Below, piece after piece: positions 9,997-19,858 of a stretch of DNA of 64,000 bases; within the stretch, counting starts at the first letter, position 1, and the number at the start of each line of letters is the position of its first letter. The notes under the pieces were generated by a model. It was not told where the DNA came from, did not search any database, and saw nothing but the letters and a program-made list of their open reading frames with translations. This DNA is from Lysobacterales bacterium (lineage in GTDB: Bacteria > Pseudomonadota > Gammaproteobacteria > Xanthomonadales > Xanthomonadaceae). Both the position numbers and the translations under genes were made by a program. The DNA is taken from NCBI GenBank assembly GCA_019510125.1, contig JAEKKX010000014.1, positions 1-64,000 on the forward strand. The letters run 5' to 3'.

Positions 9997-10719
9997 GCGC
10001 GCGGCGTCCGCCGCAGGGTCCAGCGTCGCCCGCGGCGGCAGCGACCAGTCGATCGGCGCCTGGCCGTGGCGCGAGAGGTAGTCGTTCGTCGCCGAGAAGT
10101 GCCCGCAGCCGAGGAAGCCGCGGTGCGCCGACAGCGGCGAGGGATGCGGCGCCTTCAGCACGCGATGACGCCGCGGGTCGATGACCTTGCCCTTGGCCTG
10201 CGCGTAGCTGCCCCAGAGCAGGAAGACGAGTCCTTCGCGCTCGCGGTTGAGGGTGTCGACGACGTGGTCGGTGAAGCCTTCCCAGCCCTTGCCCTGGTGC
10301 GCGCCGGCGCGGCCTTCCTCCACGGTCAGCACCGCGTTGAGCAGCAGCACGCCGCGCTGCGCCCACGGCGTGAGGCAGCCGTGGTCGGGCCGGGCGATGC
10401 CGAGGTCGCGCTGGATCTCCTTGAAGATGTTGTCCAGCGACGGCGGCACCGGCACCCCCGGGCGCACCGAGAAGCACAGGCCGTGCGCCTGGCCCGGGCC
10501 GTGGTACGGGTCCTGGCCGAGGATCACCACCTTCACCGCGTCGAACGGGGTCGCGTCGAACGCCGCGAAGATCTGCGACGCCGGCGGATAAATCCGCGCG
10601 CCCTTCGCACGACGCTCGCGCAGGAACGCCGACAGCCCCTGCATCGGCTCGCTGCGCAGGTAGTCGCCGACCCGCGCCTTCCAGGACGGTTCGAGCTTGA
10701 TGCGGTCGTCGTCGGTCAT
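9994..10719 (-). CDS. ung: uracil-DNA glycosylase
   Basis: [72 protein letters not shown]. Confidence 0.97.
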   Translation of the reverse strand: MTDDDRIKLEPSWKARVGDYLRSEPMQGLSAFLRERRAKGARIYPPASQIFAAFDATPFDAVKVVILGQDPYHGPGQAHGLCFSVRPGVPVPPSLDNIFKEIQRDLGIARPDHGCLTPWAQRGVLLLNAVLTVEEGRAGAHQGKGWEGFTDHVVDTLNREREGLVFLLWGSYAQAKGKVIDPRRHRVLKAPHPSPLSAHRGFLGCGHFSATNDYLSRHGQAPIDWSLPPRATLDPAADAAR

Positions 10720-10739
10720 GATCGGCCCGGCATGCGCGT

Positions 10740-11156
10740 TCAGTAGAGCGCGGGAAAGAAGAAACGGAACAACGACGCTTCGAACAGCGTCCCCAGTGAG
10801 CATACGATCCCGGCGAGCGCGATACACAGGAAGCACGCGGGCCAAGTGTAAACATGGATGTCGGGGAGCGGCTCGTCCTGGGATGGATCTCCCGGGACGT
10901 ACACGACGGGCACGATGGCGCCGACGGGGTGCGCGCGCATGCCGCCGGTTTCGATGGTGCGGTGTTCGCCATCGGCCTCGAAGTCGATGAGCGCATGCAT
11001 GACCTTGTCGCCGTCGGAATCCCGGGTCTCGACGAACGCACGGATGCGACCCGTGGTCCGCACCGCGCTGCGCAGCATGCGATGGGTCGCGAACAGAGCG
11101 CGCAGGGCGCCGCCGAACAGGGCGAGCGAGACCAGCAGGAACAGGAAGGCGATCAT
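10740..11156 (-). CDS. DUF3592-like membrane protein
   Basis: N-terminal [19 protein letters not shown]...[39 protein letters not shown], second TM. Confidence 0.75.
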   Translation of the reverse strand: MIAFLFLLVSLALFGGALRALFATHRMLRSAVRTTGRIRAFVETRDSDGDKVMHALIDFEADGEHRTIETGGMRAHPVGAIVPVVYVPGDPSQDEPLPDIHVYTWPACFLCIALAGIVCSLGTLFEASLFRFFFPALY

Positions 11157-11758
11157 GCCGGCGCGTCCGGATAAAGGTGCGGATGGCGTTTCCGCAACAG
11201 CCATCCGCCAAAGAGCCCGCCGAGGGCGAAGAGCGCTCCGCACAGCCCGGGCAGGATGGCGAAGAGGATCTTCCTGGTGTGCGTCTCGAAGAATGCAAGC
11301 CGCACGTAGGTGTCCGGCGCTTCGGGAACATAGGCGATCTCCACCGGTTCGCCGATCCGGCAGGCGGACGGATTCGATCCCCAGCCGTTGCGGAAGGTGC
11401 GGGTCGTCCCGTCGACTTCAAACGCGAAGACGCAGACGTTGGTCTCGCCGTCCGAAGAGGGTTCGATCGCGACGACCCGGCCGACCGTGCGTACCGAGCG
11501 GGCGAGTTGCGCGTGGACGTGCAGCACAGTCGCGATGCCGTAGATGAACAGGGTGGTGGAGAGCAACAGCAGCGCGATCCACAGGCCGGTCCGCAGCCAG
11601 CGAACATCCCCGTTCGGCACTGGCGCCGACTGCTGGCGCGCGCGGGTCGCTTCGATCATCCGCCGCCAGCCTTCCCTGCGTTCCGCCGAGGAGGCGCGCC
11701 GCGATGGCGGTTCCCGCGCGTCGTCCGGGTGAGGCGGGTTCGGACGCGCGGGCGTCAA
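11153..11758 (-). CDS. DUF3592-like membrane protein
   Basis: [70 protein letters not shown]; 4-bp overlaps with both neighbours. Confidence 0.72.
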   Translation of the reverse strand: MTPARPNPPHPDDAREPPSRRASSAERREGWRRMIEATRARQQSAPVPNGDVRWLRTGLWIALLLLSTTLFIYGIATVLHVHAQLARSVRTVGRVVAIEPSSDGETNVCVFAFEVDGTTRTFRNGWGSNPSACRIGEPVEIAYVPEAPDTYVRLAFFETHTRKILFAILPGLCGALFALGGLFGGWLLRKRHPHLYPDAPA

Positions 11759-12591
11759 CTCGGCGTCCGCTCCCGCAGTTGCGACAGGCGCAACTGGAAC
11801 AGGGTCTTGGTGATCAGCATGCGCTCTTCGATCGGCTTGAGCACCAGGTCGTTGGCGCCTTCGCGCAGCAGGTTGGACTGCTTCTCGCGGTTGCCGTCGC
11901 CGGTCATCACCAGCACCGGCAGGCGGCGCTTGCCGTAGGCGAAATCATTGCGGATCGCGCGCAGCAGGTCGAGCCCGCTGACCGCGCCGTCGAGGGTCAC
12001 GTCGGTCAGCACCAGGTCGGCGCCGACGTCGTCGTGGCCGAGGTGTTCGCGCAGGTAGGCCAGGGCGTCGTCGCCGCGGCTCATGTGCAGCACGGTGATG
12101 TCGTGCGCCTGCAGCATGCGCCGGGTGGCCACGGCCACGGTGATGCTGTCCTCGACGTACAGCACCCGCGCGTCGGGCATGGGCTCGGGATGGACGTAGC
12201 CGCGGATGAAGGTCGCGAGTGCGGCGTAGCCCTCGGCCTTGTCGAAGTAGTCGGTGACGTCCTCGGTGAAGCGGCGGGCCTCGAGGTGGGCCTGGGCGTC
12301 GCCCGAGACCACGATCACCGGCACGTAGCGCTGGCCGGCGGCGGCGCGCACGGCGCGCGCGACCTGCAGGCCGTCGCCGTCCATCAGCACCAGCGAGGTC
12401 GTGACCAGGTCCATCGCGCCCTCGGCGAGGGCGGCCTGGGCCTCGGCGACGCCGCCGCAGCCGATCACCTCGACCCCGGGCAGGTCGCGCTGGAGCATGT
12501 CGCCGATCAGCCTGCGGACCATCTTCGAACCATCGACCACCATCACCCGCGGGTGGTCGGTGGTCAGGTGGCGGACATCATGGGCAGGCAT
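11755..12591 (-). CDS. response regulator with two receiver domains, first one degenerate
   Basis: REC1 VMVVDGSKMVRRLIGDML / DLVTTSLVLMDGDGLQ; REC2 VLYVEDSITVAVATRRML / ADLVLTDVTLDGAVSGLDLL, LVMTGDG, LKP. Confidence 0.88.
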   Translation of the reverse strand: MPAHDVRHLTTDHPRVMVVDGSKMVRRLIGDMLQRDLPGVEVIGCGGVAEAQAALAEGAMDLVTTSLVLMDGDGLQVARAVRAAAGQRYVPVIVVSGDAQAHLEARRFTEDVTDYFDKAEGYAALATFIRGYVHPEPMPDARVLYVEDSITVAVATRRMLQAHDITVLHMSRGDDALAYLREHLGHDDVGADLVLTDVTLDGAVSGLDLLRAIRNDFAYGKRRLPVLVMTGDGNREKQSNLLREGANDLVLKPIEERMLITKTLFQLRLSQLRERTPS

Positions 12592-12708
12592 GCGCGGCGT
12601 TCACTCGACGTCTGTGCGGAGGGCGGTGCTGGCGCGACCCTGCGCCGGAACGGTCCGGCGGCACGCATCGGCGCCTCGCGGCGACCGACGCACCCCCCGG
12701 CGATCGCG

Positions 12709-13653
12709 TCAGACCCTAGTTTGACGCAGAAAATGCCCGGTGACCACGCCGGCGCCGAGCCAACCGAGCGCGGATGCGACGGCGAGCACGATCAGACCGC
12801 GCACCGGATCGACGCCCGACAGCGCGAACCGGCTGCCGTAGCTTTCGGCCAGCGCGCGCAGCGGCGCGTCCAGGGCGAAGGCGGCGGCGGTGAGCAGGCC
12901 CAGCGCCAGCGCGCCGGCGGCCAGGCCGTAGCAGGCGCCGAGATAGAGGAACGGCCGGCGGATGAAGCCGTCGGTGGCGCCGAGGGACTGCAGGATCGCG
13001 ATCTCCTCGCGCCGCGACTGGATGTCCAGACGCACTGTGTTGCCCACGACCAGCAGTGCTCCGAGACCCAGCAGCGCCGACAGCACCCACACCGCGCGTC
13101 CGCCGAAGGCCAGCCAGCGGTCGAGGCGGTCGCGCCAGACCGCGTCGTGCTGGACGAAGTCGGTCTCCGGCAGCGCCTCCAGCAGCGTCGCCAGCGCGCG
13201 TTCGTCGCCGCGCGGACGGACGATCAGCACGCTCGGCAGCGGGTTCTCGCCGACGGTCGCGATCGCCTCGGCATAGAGGTCGGCGCCGGCGCCGGCGCGC
13301 AGGCTGGCCAGCCCCTCGTCGGGCGTGCGCAGGGTCGCGGACTCGACCTGCGGCCGCGACTTCAGTTCGCCGGCGAGCGCGCGGGCGCGCTCGATGGTCA
13401 CGTCCTGCTTCAGGAACACGGTCACTTCGCGGGCGCGCTCGATCTGCCCGCCCAGCCGGGCCACGTTGTCCAGCACCAGGCCCAGCCCCAGCGGCAGCGA
13501 CAATGCGACCGCCATCACACCGACGGTCAGCAGGGTCGCCCACGGCCGGCGCAGCATGCGCCCGAGGCTCGCGCCGAGGCTGTGCAGATGATGGTCGACC
13601 CACGCCCCGAGGCGCGAGCGCGACCGGGCCGGGCGGGCGGCGGGCTCAGCCAT
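12709..13653 (-). CDS. ftsX: cell division permease-like protein FtsX
   Basis: [49 protein letters not shown]; 4 TMs; partner FtsE upstream. Confidence 0.94.
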   Translation of the reverse strand: MAEPAARPARSRSRLGAWVDHHLHSLGASLGRMLRRPWATLLTVGVMAVALSLPLGLGLVLDNVARLGGQIERAREVTVFLKQDVTIERARALAGELKSRPQVESATLRTPDEGLASLRAGAGADLYAEAIATVGENPLPSVLIVRPRGDERALATLLEALPETDFVQHDAVWRDRLDRWLAFGGRAVWVLSALLGLGALLVVGNTVRLDIQSRREEIAILQSLGATDGFIRRPFLYLGACYGLAAGALALGLLTAAAFALDAPLRALAESYGSRFALSGVDPVRGLIVLAVASALGWLGAGVVTGHFLRQTRV

Positions 13654-14335
13654 CGGCCAGTTCCTCCGGCGAGATGTCGTCGGCGAGGCGACCGTGGTCC
13701 AGCACCAGCACGCGCTTGCGCATGCGCTTGACCAGCGCCAGGTCGTGGCTGGCGACCAGCACGCTGGTGCCGCGCTCGGGCAGGCCGGCGAACAGGGCCA
13801 TGATCTCGGCCGACAGGGTCGGGTCGAGGTTGCCGGTGGGTTCGTCCGCGACCAGCAGCGACGGCTCGCCGACCAGCGCCCGGGCGATGCCGACGCGCTG
13901 CTGCTCGCCGGCGGACAACTGGGTCGGCAGCGCCTCGCTGCGCCCGCCCAGGCTGACCCGGTCGAGCACGCTGCGCACCCGCTTGCGGATCTCGTCGCGG
14001 CGCAGCCCGCGCAACTGCAGCGGCAGGGCCACGTTCTCGGCAACGCTGCGGTCGGTCAGCAGCCGGTGGTCCTGGTAGACCACGCCGACCTCGCGCCGGT
14101 GCATCGCCACCCCGCGGCCGGAGACGTTGCGCAGGTTGCGCTCGCCGAACAGCACCGCGCCGCGGGTCGGACGCTCGGACAGGTGGATCAGCCTGAGCAG
14201 CGTGCTCTTGCCGGCGCCGGAGTGCCCGGTGACGAACAGCATCTCGCCCGGCTCGACCGCGAAGCTCAGTTCGCTCAGCGCGACGTGTCCGCCGGGGTAC
14301 TGCTTGCTGACGTTGTCGAAGCGGAGGAGGGGCAT
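13646..14335 (-). CDS. ftsE: cell division ATP-binding protein FtsE
   Basis: [78 protein letters not shown]. Confidence 0.96.
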   Translation of the reverse strand: MPLLRFDNVSKQYPGGHVALSELSFAVEPGEMLFVTGHSGAGKSTLLRLIHLSERPTRGAVLFGERNLRNVSGRGVAMHRREVGVVYQDHRLLTDRSVAENVALPLQLRGLRRDEIRKRVRSVLDRVSLGGRSEALPTQLSAGEQQRVGIARALVGEPSLLVADEPTGNLDPTLSAEIMALFAGLPERGTSVLVASHDLALVKRMRKRVLVLDHGRLADDISPEELADG

Positions 14336-14519
14336 GGGGGCGTCGGTTCGGGGCTCGGTCCGCGAAGAGGCATTGTAGGTCGGACCCTGGCCCGACATCG
14401 CGACCTGTCCGATTGCACCGCTGGATGATCGGAGTCGCAGGGTCATTGTGCGGTATCCGGAAGCCGAGGCGAAGCGGGCGGGCGGACCTGTTTCGGGTCG
14501 GGAGACGCCGACGACCAAA

Positions 14520-14700
14520 GCGGAGCTTCCGCGCTGCGCGCGCGCGACTTTCTTGTGGCGCACCGAGCCGCTGCCGGCGCGAACGGCGAAGCCGGCCCGA
14601 AGGGCGAGCGCGAGTCAAGAAAACACTCAGGCCCAAGGCACATCCGCCGCCGGGGCCGTGGCGGGATTTTTCCGGGAGGCGTCCTGTCTCGTGGAAAAAC
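14520..14700. repeat. non-coding intergenic element, possibly a dispersed lineage repeat
   Basis: ~470 bp gap between ftsE and the next gene; block ctttcttgtggcgcaccgagccgctgccggcgcgaacggcgaagccggcccgaagggcgagcgcgagtcaagaaaacactcaggccc contains several short inverted repeats. Confidence 0.4.
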
Positions 14701-14804
14701 GACGGGCTTCCTGTCGGCCGCCCTCCGGGTCTACAGGTGCAGCTTCAAACCGTTGCGCCGGATGGCCGCGCTGTCGCGGTCGTCGGCGACATGCACGAAC
14801 AGGG

Positions 14805-15077
14805 TCATGGCCGGAGCGCGAACCAGGCGATCGCGCCGGCGGCGATCCAGCACGACAGGCCGATGAAGATGCCGGTCTCGCCCCGCAGCGTGCGCGGCTG
14901 CGAGGGGCGGGTACGGGACCGGCGCGACTTCTCGTTGACGTCGAAGGGCTCGACGCGGAACTGCCCGAACGTCACCACCGGAACGACGATGCGCCCGGTC
15001 CAGTACATGAGCAGTTCCAGGGCCGTGCGCAGCACGCCCTCGAACAGCAGCTCAGCGATATCCGAGCCGCTGATCAC
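14805..15077 (-). CDS. hypothetical small membrane protein
   Basis: 90 aa with C-terminal hydrophobic segment (TGIFIGLSCWIAAGAIAWFALRP). Confidence 0.5.
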   Translation of the reverse strand: MISGSDIAELLFEGVLRTALELLMYWTGRIVVPVVTFGQFRVEPFDVNEKSRRSRTRPSQPRTLRGETGIFIGLSCWIAAGAIAWFALRP

Positions 15078-15083
15078 CGGGCC

Positions 15084-16883
15084 TCAATGCCGCGAACTCG
15101 GCGCCCGCGTCACCAGCGACTTGAGCTTGTTGCCGATCCGCGACAGCAGCGACGGGGCTTCGCCCGGCGCCGGGGCGGCCGCGGGTTTGGCGGCGACGGC
15201 GACCGCGGCCGGCGTCTCCATCGCGCGGACGGCCTGGCCGACGGCCTGGGCGCCTTCGCCGCCGTCGATGCGCTTGCCGCCGCGGCGGCGCCGGCGCTTG
15301 CGCGCGGAACGCTCGCCTTCGGCCTGCGCCGGGGCGGGCGCGGTGTCGGGGGCGCTCGCGGCCGCGGGGGCCTGTGCGGCCGGATCGCGCGGCGGGCGCG
15401 GGGCGCGGGGCGGACGATCGCCGCGGGCTTCGCCCGAGCCGCCGCCCTCGCCGCGACTGCCCTCGGCACGACTGCCTTCATTACGGCCGCCTTCGCGGCG
15501 CGGGCCGCCAGAGCGTTCGCCGCGGCCGCCGCTGCGGCCACCCGGGCCGCTGCGACCGCCGCCGTCGCGACGGCCGCCGCGCTTGGCCTCGTCGGCGGCA
15601 CGGGCCTCGCGGGCCTCGCGGAAGATCGTGCTGATGCTGTCGTCCTCGTCGCCGCCGGCCTCGCCCTCGGCCGGCGCGGCCGGCTTCGGCCGCTCGGGCC
15701 GCGGCAGCGCGGTCAGCAGTTCGCGGGTCACCGGCTCGGACGGGATCTTCTGGTCGATGTAGCGCTCGATGTCCGGCAGGCTCATCGCGTAGCGCTCGCA
15801 GGCGAAGCTGATCGCGTCGCCTTCCGCGCCCAGGCGGGCGGTGCGACCGATGCGGTGGACGTAGTCCTCGGCGTCGAACGGCAGGTCGTAGTTGTAGACG
15901 TGGCTGACGCCGTCGATGTGCAGGCCGCGCGCGGCCACGTCGGTGGCGACCAGCAGTTCGAGCTGGCCGGCCTGGAACTTCTTCAGCAGCGATTCGCGCT
16001 TCTTCTGCGGCACGTCGCCGCTGAGCACGCCGACCCGGTAGCCGGCGCGCTCCAGCGCCCGCGCCACGCGCTCGACGAACGCCTTGGTGTTGACGAATAC
16101 CATCGTCCGCGCGCCCTCGCTGCGCGAGAGCAGGCCCAGCAGCAGCGGGATCTTCTCGTCGTCGGCGGGGTAGTAGATCTTCTGCCGGACCTTCGCGGCG
16201 GTGATGAACTCCGCCTCGACGACGAGCTTCTCGGGCTCGTTCATGTGCTCGTAGGCCAGCTCCAGCACGCGATGGCTGAGGGTGGCGCTGAACAGCAGGG
16301 TCTGGCGGGTGGTGCGCTCGGGCATGCGCCGCAGCAGGAAGCGGATGTCCTTGATGAAGCCGAGGTCGAACATGCGGTCGGCCTCGTCCAGCACGCACAC
16401 CTCGCAGGCGTGCAGGCTGACCACCTTGTGCTGCTTGACGTAGTCGATCAGCCGGCCGGGGGTGGCGATGATCACGTCGGCGCCGGCCTGCAGCAGGGCG
16501 CGCTGCTTGTCGTAGTCGACGCCGCCGTAGACCAGGGCGAACTTCAGGCCCAGGTCGGCGCCGAACTTCATCGCGTCCTTGTGGATCTGGATCGCCAGCT
16601 CGCGGGTCGGGGCCAGGATCAGCGCCCGGGGGTCTTCGGGCTTGCGCTCGGCCAGCGCCGGGCGGGTCAGCAGGCGGTTGATGACCGCGACCAGGAAGGC
16701 CAGGGTCTTGCCGGTGCCGGTCTGGGCCTGGCCGGCCACGTCGCGGCCCGGCAGGGCCACCGGCAGGGTCAGGGCCTGGATGGGGGTGCAGCGGGTGAAC
16801 CCGGCGGCTTCGAGCCCGGCCAACAGGGCCGGATGCAGGTCGAAGGAGGAAAACACGATGTCGGTTAAGGGCTTTTCGCTCAT
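15084..16883 (-). CDS. rhlB: ATP-dependent RNA helicase RhlB (DEAD-box) with long low-complexity C-terminus
   Basis: [75 protein letters not shown]; adjacent to trxA and rho. Confidence 0.95.
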   Translation of the reverse strand: MSEKPLTDIVFSSFDLHPALLAGLEAAGFTRCTPIQALTLPVALPGRDVAGQAQTGTGKTLAFLVAVINRLLTRPALAERKPEDPRALILAPTRELAIQIHKDAMKFGADLGLKFALVYGGVDYDKQRALLQAGADVIIATPGRLIDYVKQHKVVSLHACEVCVLDEADRMFDLGFIKDIRFLLRRMPERTTRQTLLFSATLSHRVLELAYEHMNEPEKLVVEAEFITAAKVRQKIYYPADDEKIPLLLGLLSRSEGARTMVFVNTKAFVERVARALERAGYRVGVLSGDVPQKKRESLLKKFQAGQLELLVATDVAARGLHIDGVSHVYNYDLPFDAEDYVHRIGRTARLGAEGDAISFACERYAMSLPDIERYIDQKIPSEPVTRELLTALPRPERPKPAAPAEGEAGGDEDDSISTIFREAREARAADEAKRGGRRDGGGRSGPGGRSGGRGERSGGPRREGGRNEGSRAEGSRGEGGGSGEARGDRPPRAPRPPRDPAAQAPAAASAPDTAPAPAQAEGERSARKRRRRRGGKRIDGGEGAQAVGQAVRAMETPAAVAVAAKPAAAPAPGEAPSLLSRIGNKLKSLVTRAPSSRH

Positions 16884-17114
16884 GTCCTGGCGTCTTGGGC
16901 GGGTCGGCACGGCCGTGCAAGGCGGGATTCGCGCTTGCGCGGGTGGGCAGGGGACCGCAGACTGGTCCTCTCCGCGCACGACCGGGATGTGGCGTTCGGC
17001 CCCCGGGATGCGACCCTTGAAGCCGGCGATGCAAACCCGCAGTGTAGCAGCCTGCCCCCCGACCACCCCCTCCGACGCGCCCAGGCGCGCCGCAAGCCTT
17101 TCCGGAGACCCGAA

Positions 17115-17441
17115 GTGAGCGACAAGATTGCCCATGCCACCGAAGCCGATTTCGACCAGCTCGTCCTGCAGTCCGACGTGCCGGTCCTGGTCGATTTCTG
17201 GGCGCCCTGGTGCGGCCCCTGCAAGATGATCGCGCCGTTCCTCGACCAGTTGGCCGACGAATACGCCGGCAAGGCGAAGATCGTGAAGGTGAACGTCGAC
17301 AACGAGCAGCGCCTGGGCATGCGCTACAACGCCCGCAGCATCCCGATGCTGCTGGTCTTCAAGGGCGGCCAGGTCCACGGCACCCAGATCGGCGCCGTCG
17401 GCAAGCCGCACCTGGCCAAGCTGATCGACAGCGCCCTCTGA
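17115..17441 (+). CDS. trxA: thioredoxin (GTG start)
   Basis: [51 protein letters not shown]. Confidence 0.97.
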   Translation: MSDKIAHATEADFDQLVLQSDVPVLVDFWAPWCGPCKMIAPFLDQLADEYAGKAKIVKVNVDNEQRLGMRYNARSIPMLLVFKGGQVHGTQIGAVGKPHLAKLIDSAL

Positions 17442-17678
17442 GCCCGCCCCCCGCCGCGCCTCCCGGGGCGCGGCGAGTCGCGGGTTCGCCCGATTTCCGT
17501 GTCGCCGGTCGCGACAGATGAATCCCGGCCATCCGGCGCGCTTGCCGGCGCGCCGCGCCGGTGCTAGCTTCTCGCAAGACGACGCGCCCCCGGCGCCGCA
17601 CTTCTTCCGTCTCACAGACCACCCCTTCCCCGTCCCGTCCGCGCACTGCGGACGCTCGCACCCGCGAGGAATCCCCGC

Positions 17679-19415
17679 TTGTCCGACAAGACTCCCGAGT
17701 CCGGCGACACCGCCGGGAAGCGCGTGCGCAAGCCGCGCGCCACCAAGGCGGCCGTCCAGGCCGACATCCCGCTCCCCGAAGCCCCGCAGCCGGTGGCCCC
17801 GCCGCCGCCCGCCCCCGCACCGCCCCCGGTGATCGAAGCCCAGGCGCCCGCCCCCGCACCGGCCGCGCCACCCGTGCCGCAGGCCGGCGCCGGCGACGCC
17901 CCGCCTTCCGCCAACCACGGCGACGCCGGCGGTGAAGCGTCCGGCCAGGGCCAGCAGGGCCAGGGCGGCGACTTCCAGCGTTACAACAACAACAACAACA
18001 ACCGCCGCGATCGCTTCCGCAACCGCCGCGACCGCTTCCGCAACCGCGACCAGCAGGGCGGCGAGGGCGAAGGCGGCGAGCGCGGCGAAGGCGGCGGCAA
18101 CCAGCAGCAGTTCCAGCCGCGGCCGATGCCGCAGGTGCCCGAGGGCTTCCCGCAGTATTCGCTGAGCGACCTCAAGCGCATGCCGACGCCCAAGCTGCTG
18201 GACGTCGCCGAGCAGTTGAACATCCAGGAAGGCGTGGCCCGCGCCCGCAAGCAGGACGTGATCTTCGCGGTCCTCAAGGTGCTGACCCGCCACGGCGACG
18301 GCGTCGCCGCCGACGGCGTGCTGGAGATCCTGCCCGACGGCTACGGCTTCCTGCGCGCGGCCGAGGCCAGCTACCTCGCCGGCCCCGACGACGTCTACAT
18401 CTCGCCCAGCCAGATCCGCCGCTTCAACCTGCGCACCGGCGACTACATCGCCGGCAAGATCCGCTGGCCCAAGGACGGCGAACGCTACTTCGCGCTGGCC
18501 GTGGTCGACACCATCAACGCCGAGCCGCCGGAGGCGTCGAAGAACAAGATCCTGTTCGAGAACCTCACCCCGCTGTTCCCGCGCAAGCGCTTCAAGCTCG
18601 AGCGCGGCGACGGTTCGACCGAGGACATCACCGGCCGCATCCTCGACCTGATGGCGCCGCAGGGCAAGGGCCAGCGCGCGCTGATCGTCTCGCCGCCCAA
18701 GGCGGGCAAGACGATGATGATGCAGCAGATCGCCAGCGCCATCACCTACAACCATCCCGACGTGCACATGATCGTGCTGCTCGTGGACGAGCGTCCGGAA
18801 GAAGTCACCGAAATGCAGCGCACCGTGCGCGGCGAAGTGGTGTCCTCGACCTTCGACGAACCCGCCGCGCGCCACGTGCAGGTCGCGGAAATGGTGATCG
18901 AGCGCGCCAAGCGCCTGGTCGAGCACAAGAAGGACGTGGTCATCCTGCTCGACTCGATCACCCGCCTCGCCCGCGCCTACAACAACGTCGTGCCCAGCTC
19001 CGGCAAGGTGCTGACCGGCGGCGTCGACGCCAACGCGCTGCATCGCCCGAAGCGCTTCTTCGGCGCCGCGCGCAACGTCGAGGAAGGCGGTTCGCTCACC
19101 ATCATCGCCACCGCGCTGGTCGACACCGGCAGCGCGATGGACAAGGTGATCTACGAAGAGTTCAAGGGCACCGGCAACAGCGAAATCCATCTCGATCGCC
19201 GGATCACCGAGAAGCGCGTCTACCCGGCGATCGCGGTCAACCTCAGCGGCACCCGCCGCGAGGACCTGCTGATCGAACCGGACCTGCTGCAGAAGATCTG
19301 GATCCTGCGCAAGCTGCTGCACGGCATGGACGAGATCGCGGCGATGGAATTCCTGCTCGACAAGATGAAGACCACCAAGTCGAACGACGAGTTCTTCGCC
19401 TCGATGCGGCGCTGA
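17679..19415 (+). CDS. rho: transcription termination factor Rho (TTG start) with N-terminal low-complexity insertion
   Basis: [91 protein letters not shown]-term [33 protein letters not shown]. Confidence 0.97.
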   Translation: MSDKTPESGDTAGKRVRKPRATKAAVQADIPLPEAPQPVAPPPPAPAPPPVIEAQAPAPAPAAPPVPQAGAGDAPPSANHGDAGGEASGQGQQGQGGDFQRYNNNNNNRRDRFRNRRDRFRNRDQQGGEGEGGERGEGGGNQQQFQPRPMPQVPEGFPQYSLSDLKRMPTPKLLDVAEQLNIQEGVARARKQDVIFAVLKVLTRHGDGVAADGVLEILPDGYGFLRAAEASYLAGPDDVYISPSQIRRFNLRTGDYIAGKIRWPKDGERYFALAVVDTINAEPPEASKNKILFENLTPLFPRKRFKLERGDGSTEDITGRILDLMAPQGKGQRALIVSPPKAGKTMMMQQIASAITYNHPDVHMIVLLVDERPEEVTEMQRTVRGEVVSSTFDEPAARHVQVAEMVIERAKRLVEHKKDVVILLDSITRLARAYNNVVPSSGKVLTGGVDANALHRPKRFFGAARNVEEGGSLTIIATALVDTGSAMDKVIYEEFKGTGNSEIHLDRRITEKRVYPAIAVNLSGTRREDLLIEPDLLQKIWILRKLLHGMDEIAAMEFLLDKMKTTKSNDEFFASMRR

Positions 19416-19437
19416 TCCTGCCCGCATCCGCTTCCGG

Positions 19438-19460
19438 ACGCCCCGCCCCGCGCGGGGCGT
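19438..19460 (+). terminator. hairpin downstream of rho
   Basis: ACGCCCCG-ccccg-CGGGGCGT; weak T tract. Confidence 0.45.
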
Positions 19461-19480
19461 TCGCGTTTCCGGCGAAGCGG

Positions 19481-19508
19481 TGGACCCTCCGGGTCGCGCG
19501 CGTATACT
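19481..19508 (+). promoter_or_regulatory. candidate sigma70-like promoter for the ferritin-like/MNIO operon
   Basis: TGGACC - 16 nt - TATACT, ~350 nt upstream of the ATG at 19859. Confidence 0.4.
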
Positions 19509-19858
19509 CGGGCCGGAAGCGCGACGCTCCGGAATCGTCCGGGACGGGGGGAGCGTCTTCCGGGAACGGGCGCAAGCCGAAAGGAGGCGGCCATCCACGA
19601 CACGGGACCCATTGTCGTGACCGCACGTGCGAACCGGCCGCGCATCGCCTCCGGATCGCGTCGTCGTCGCCGGTCGCCGGTGTCCTCCGTCGCGTTCCCG
19701 CCGTTCGATCGCGCGCCGCGCGCCCTTCGACCGCACCCCGGTCGTCGCCACGTCCTTTCGACGCCGTCCGGCTTTCGCGCCGGAGCGCACCGCTGCGCGC
19801 GCATTGCCGGATTCCGCGCCACGGACGTCCTTCCAACGCTGTTTCAGGAGCACCCGCC

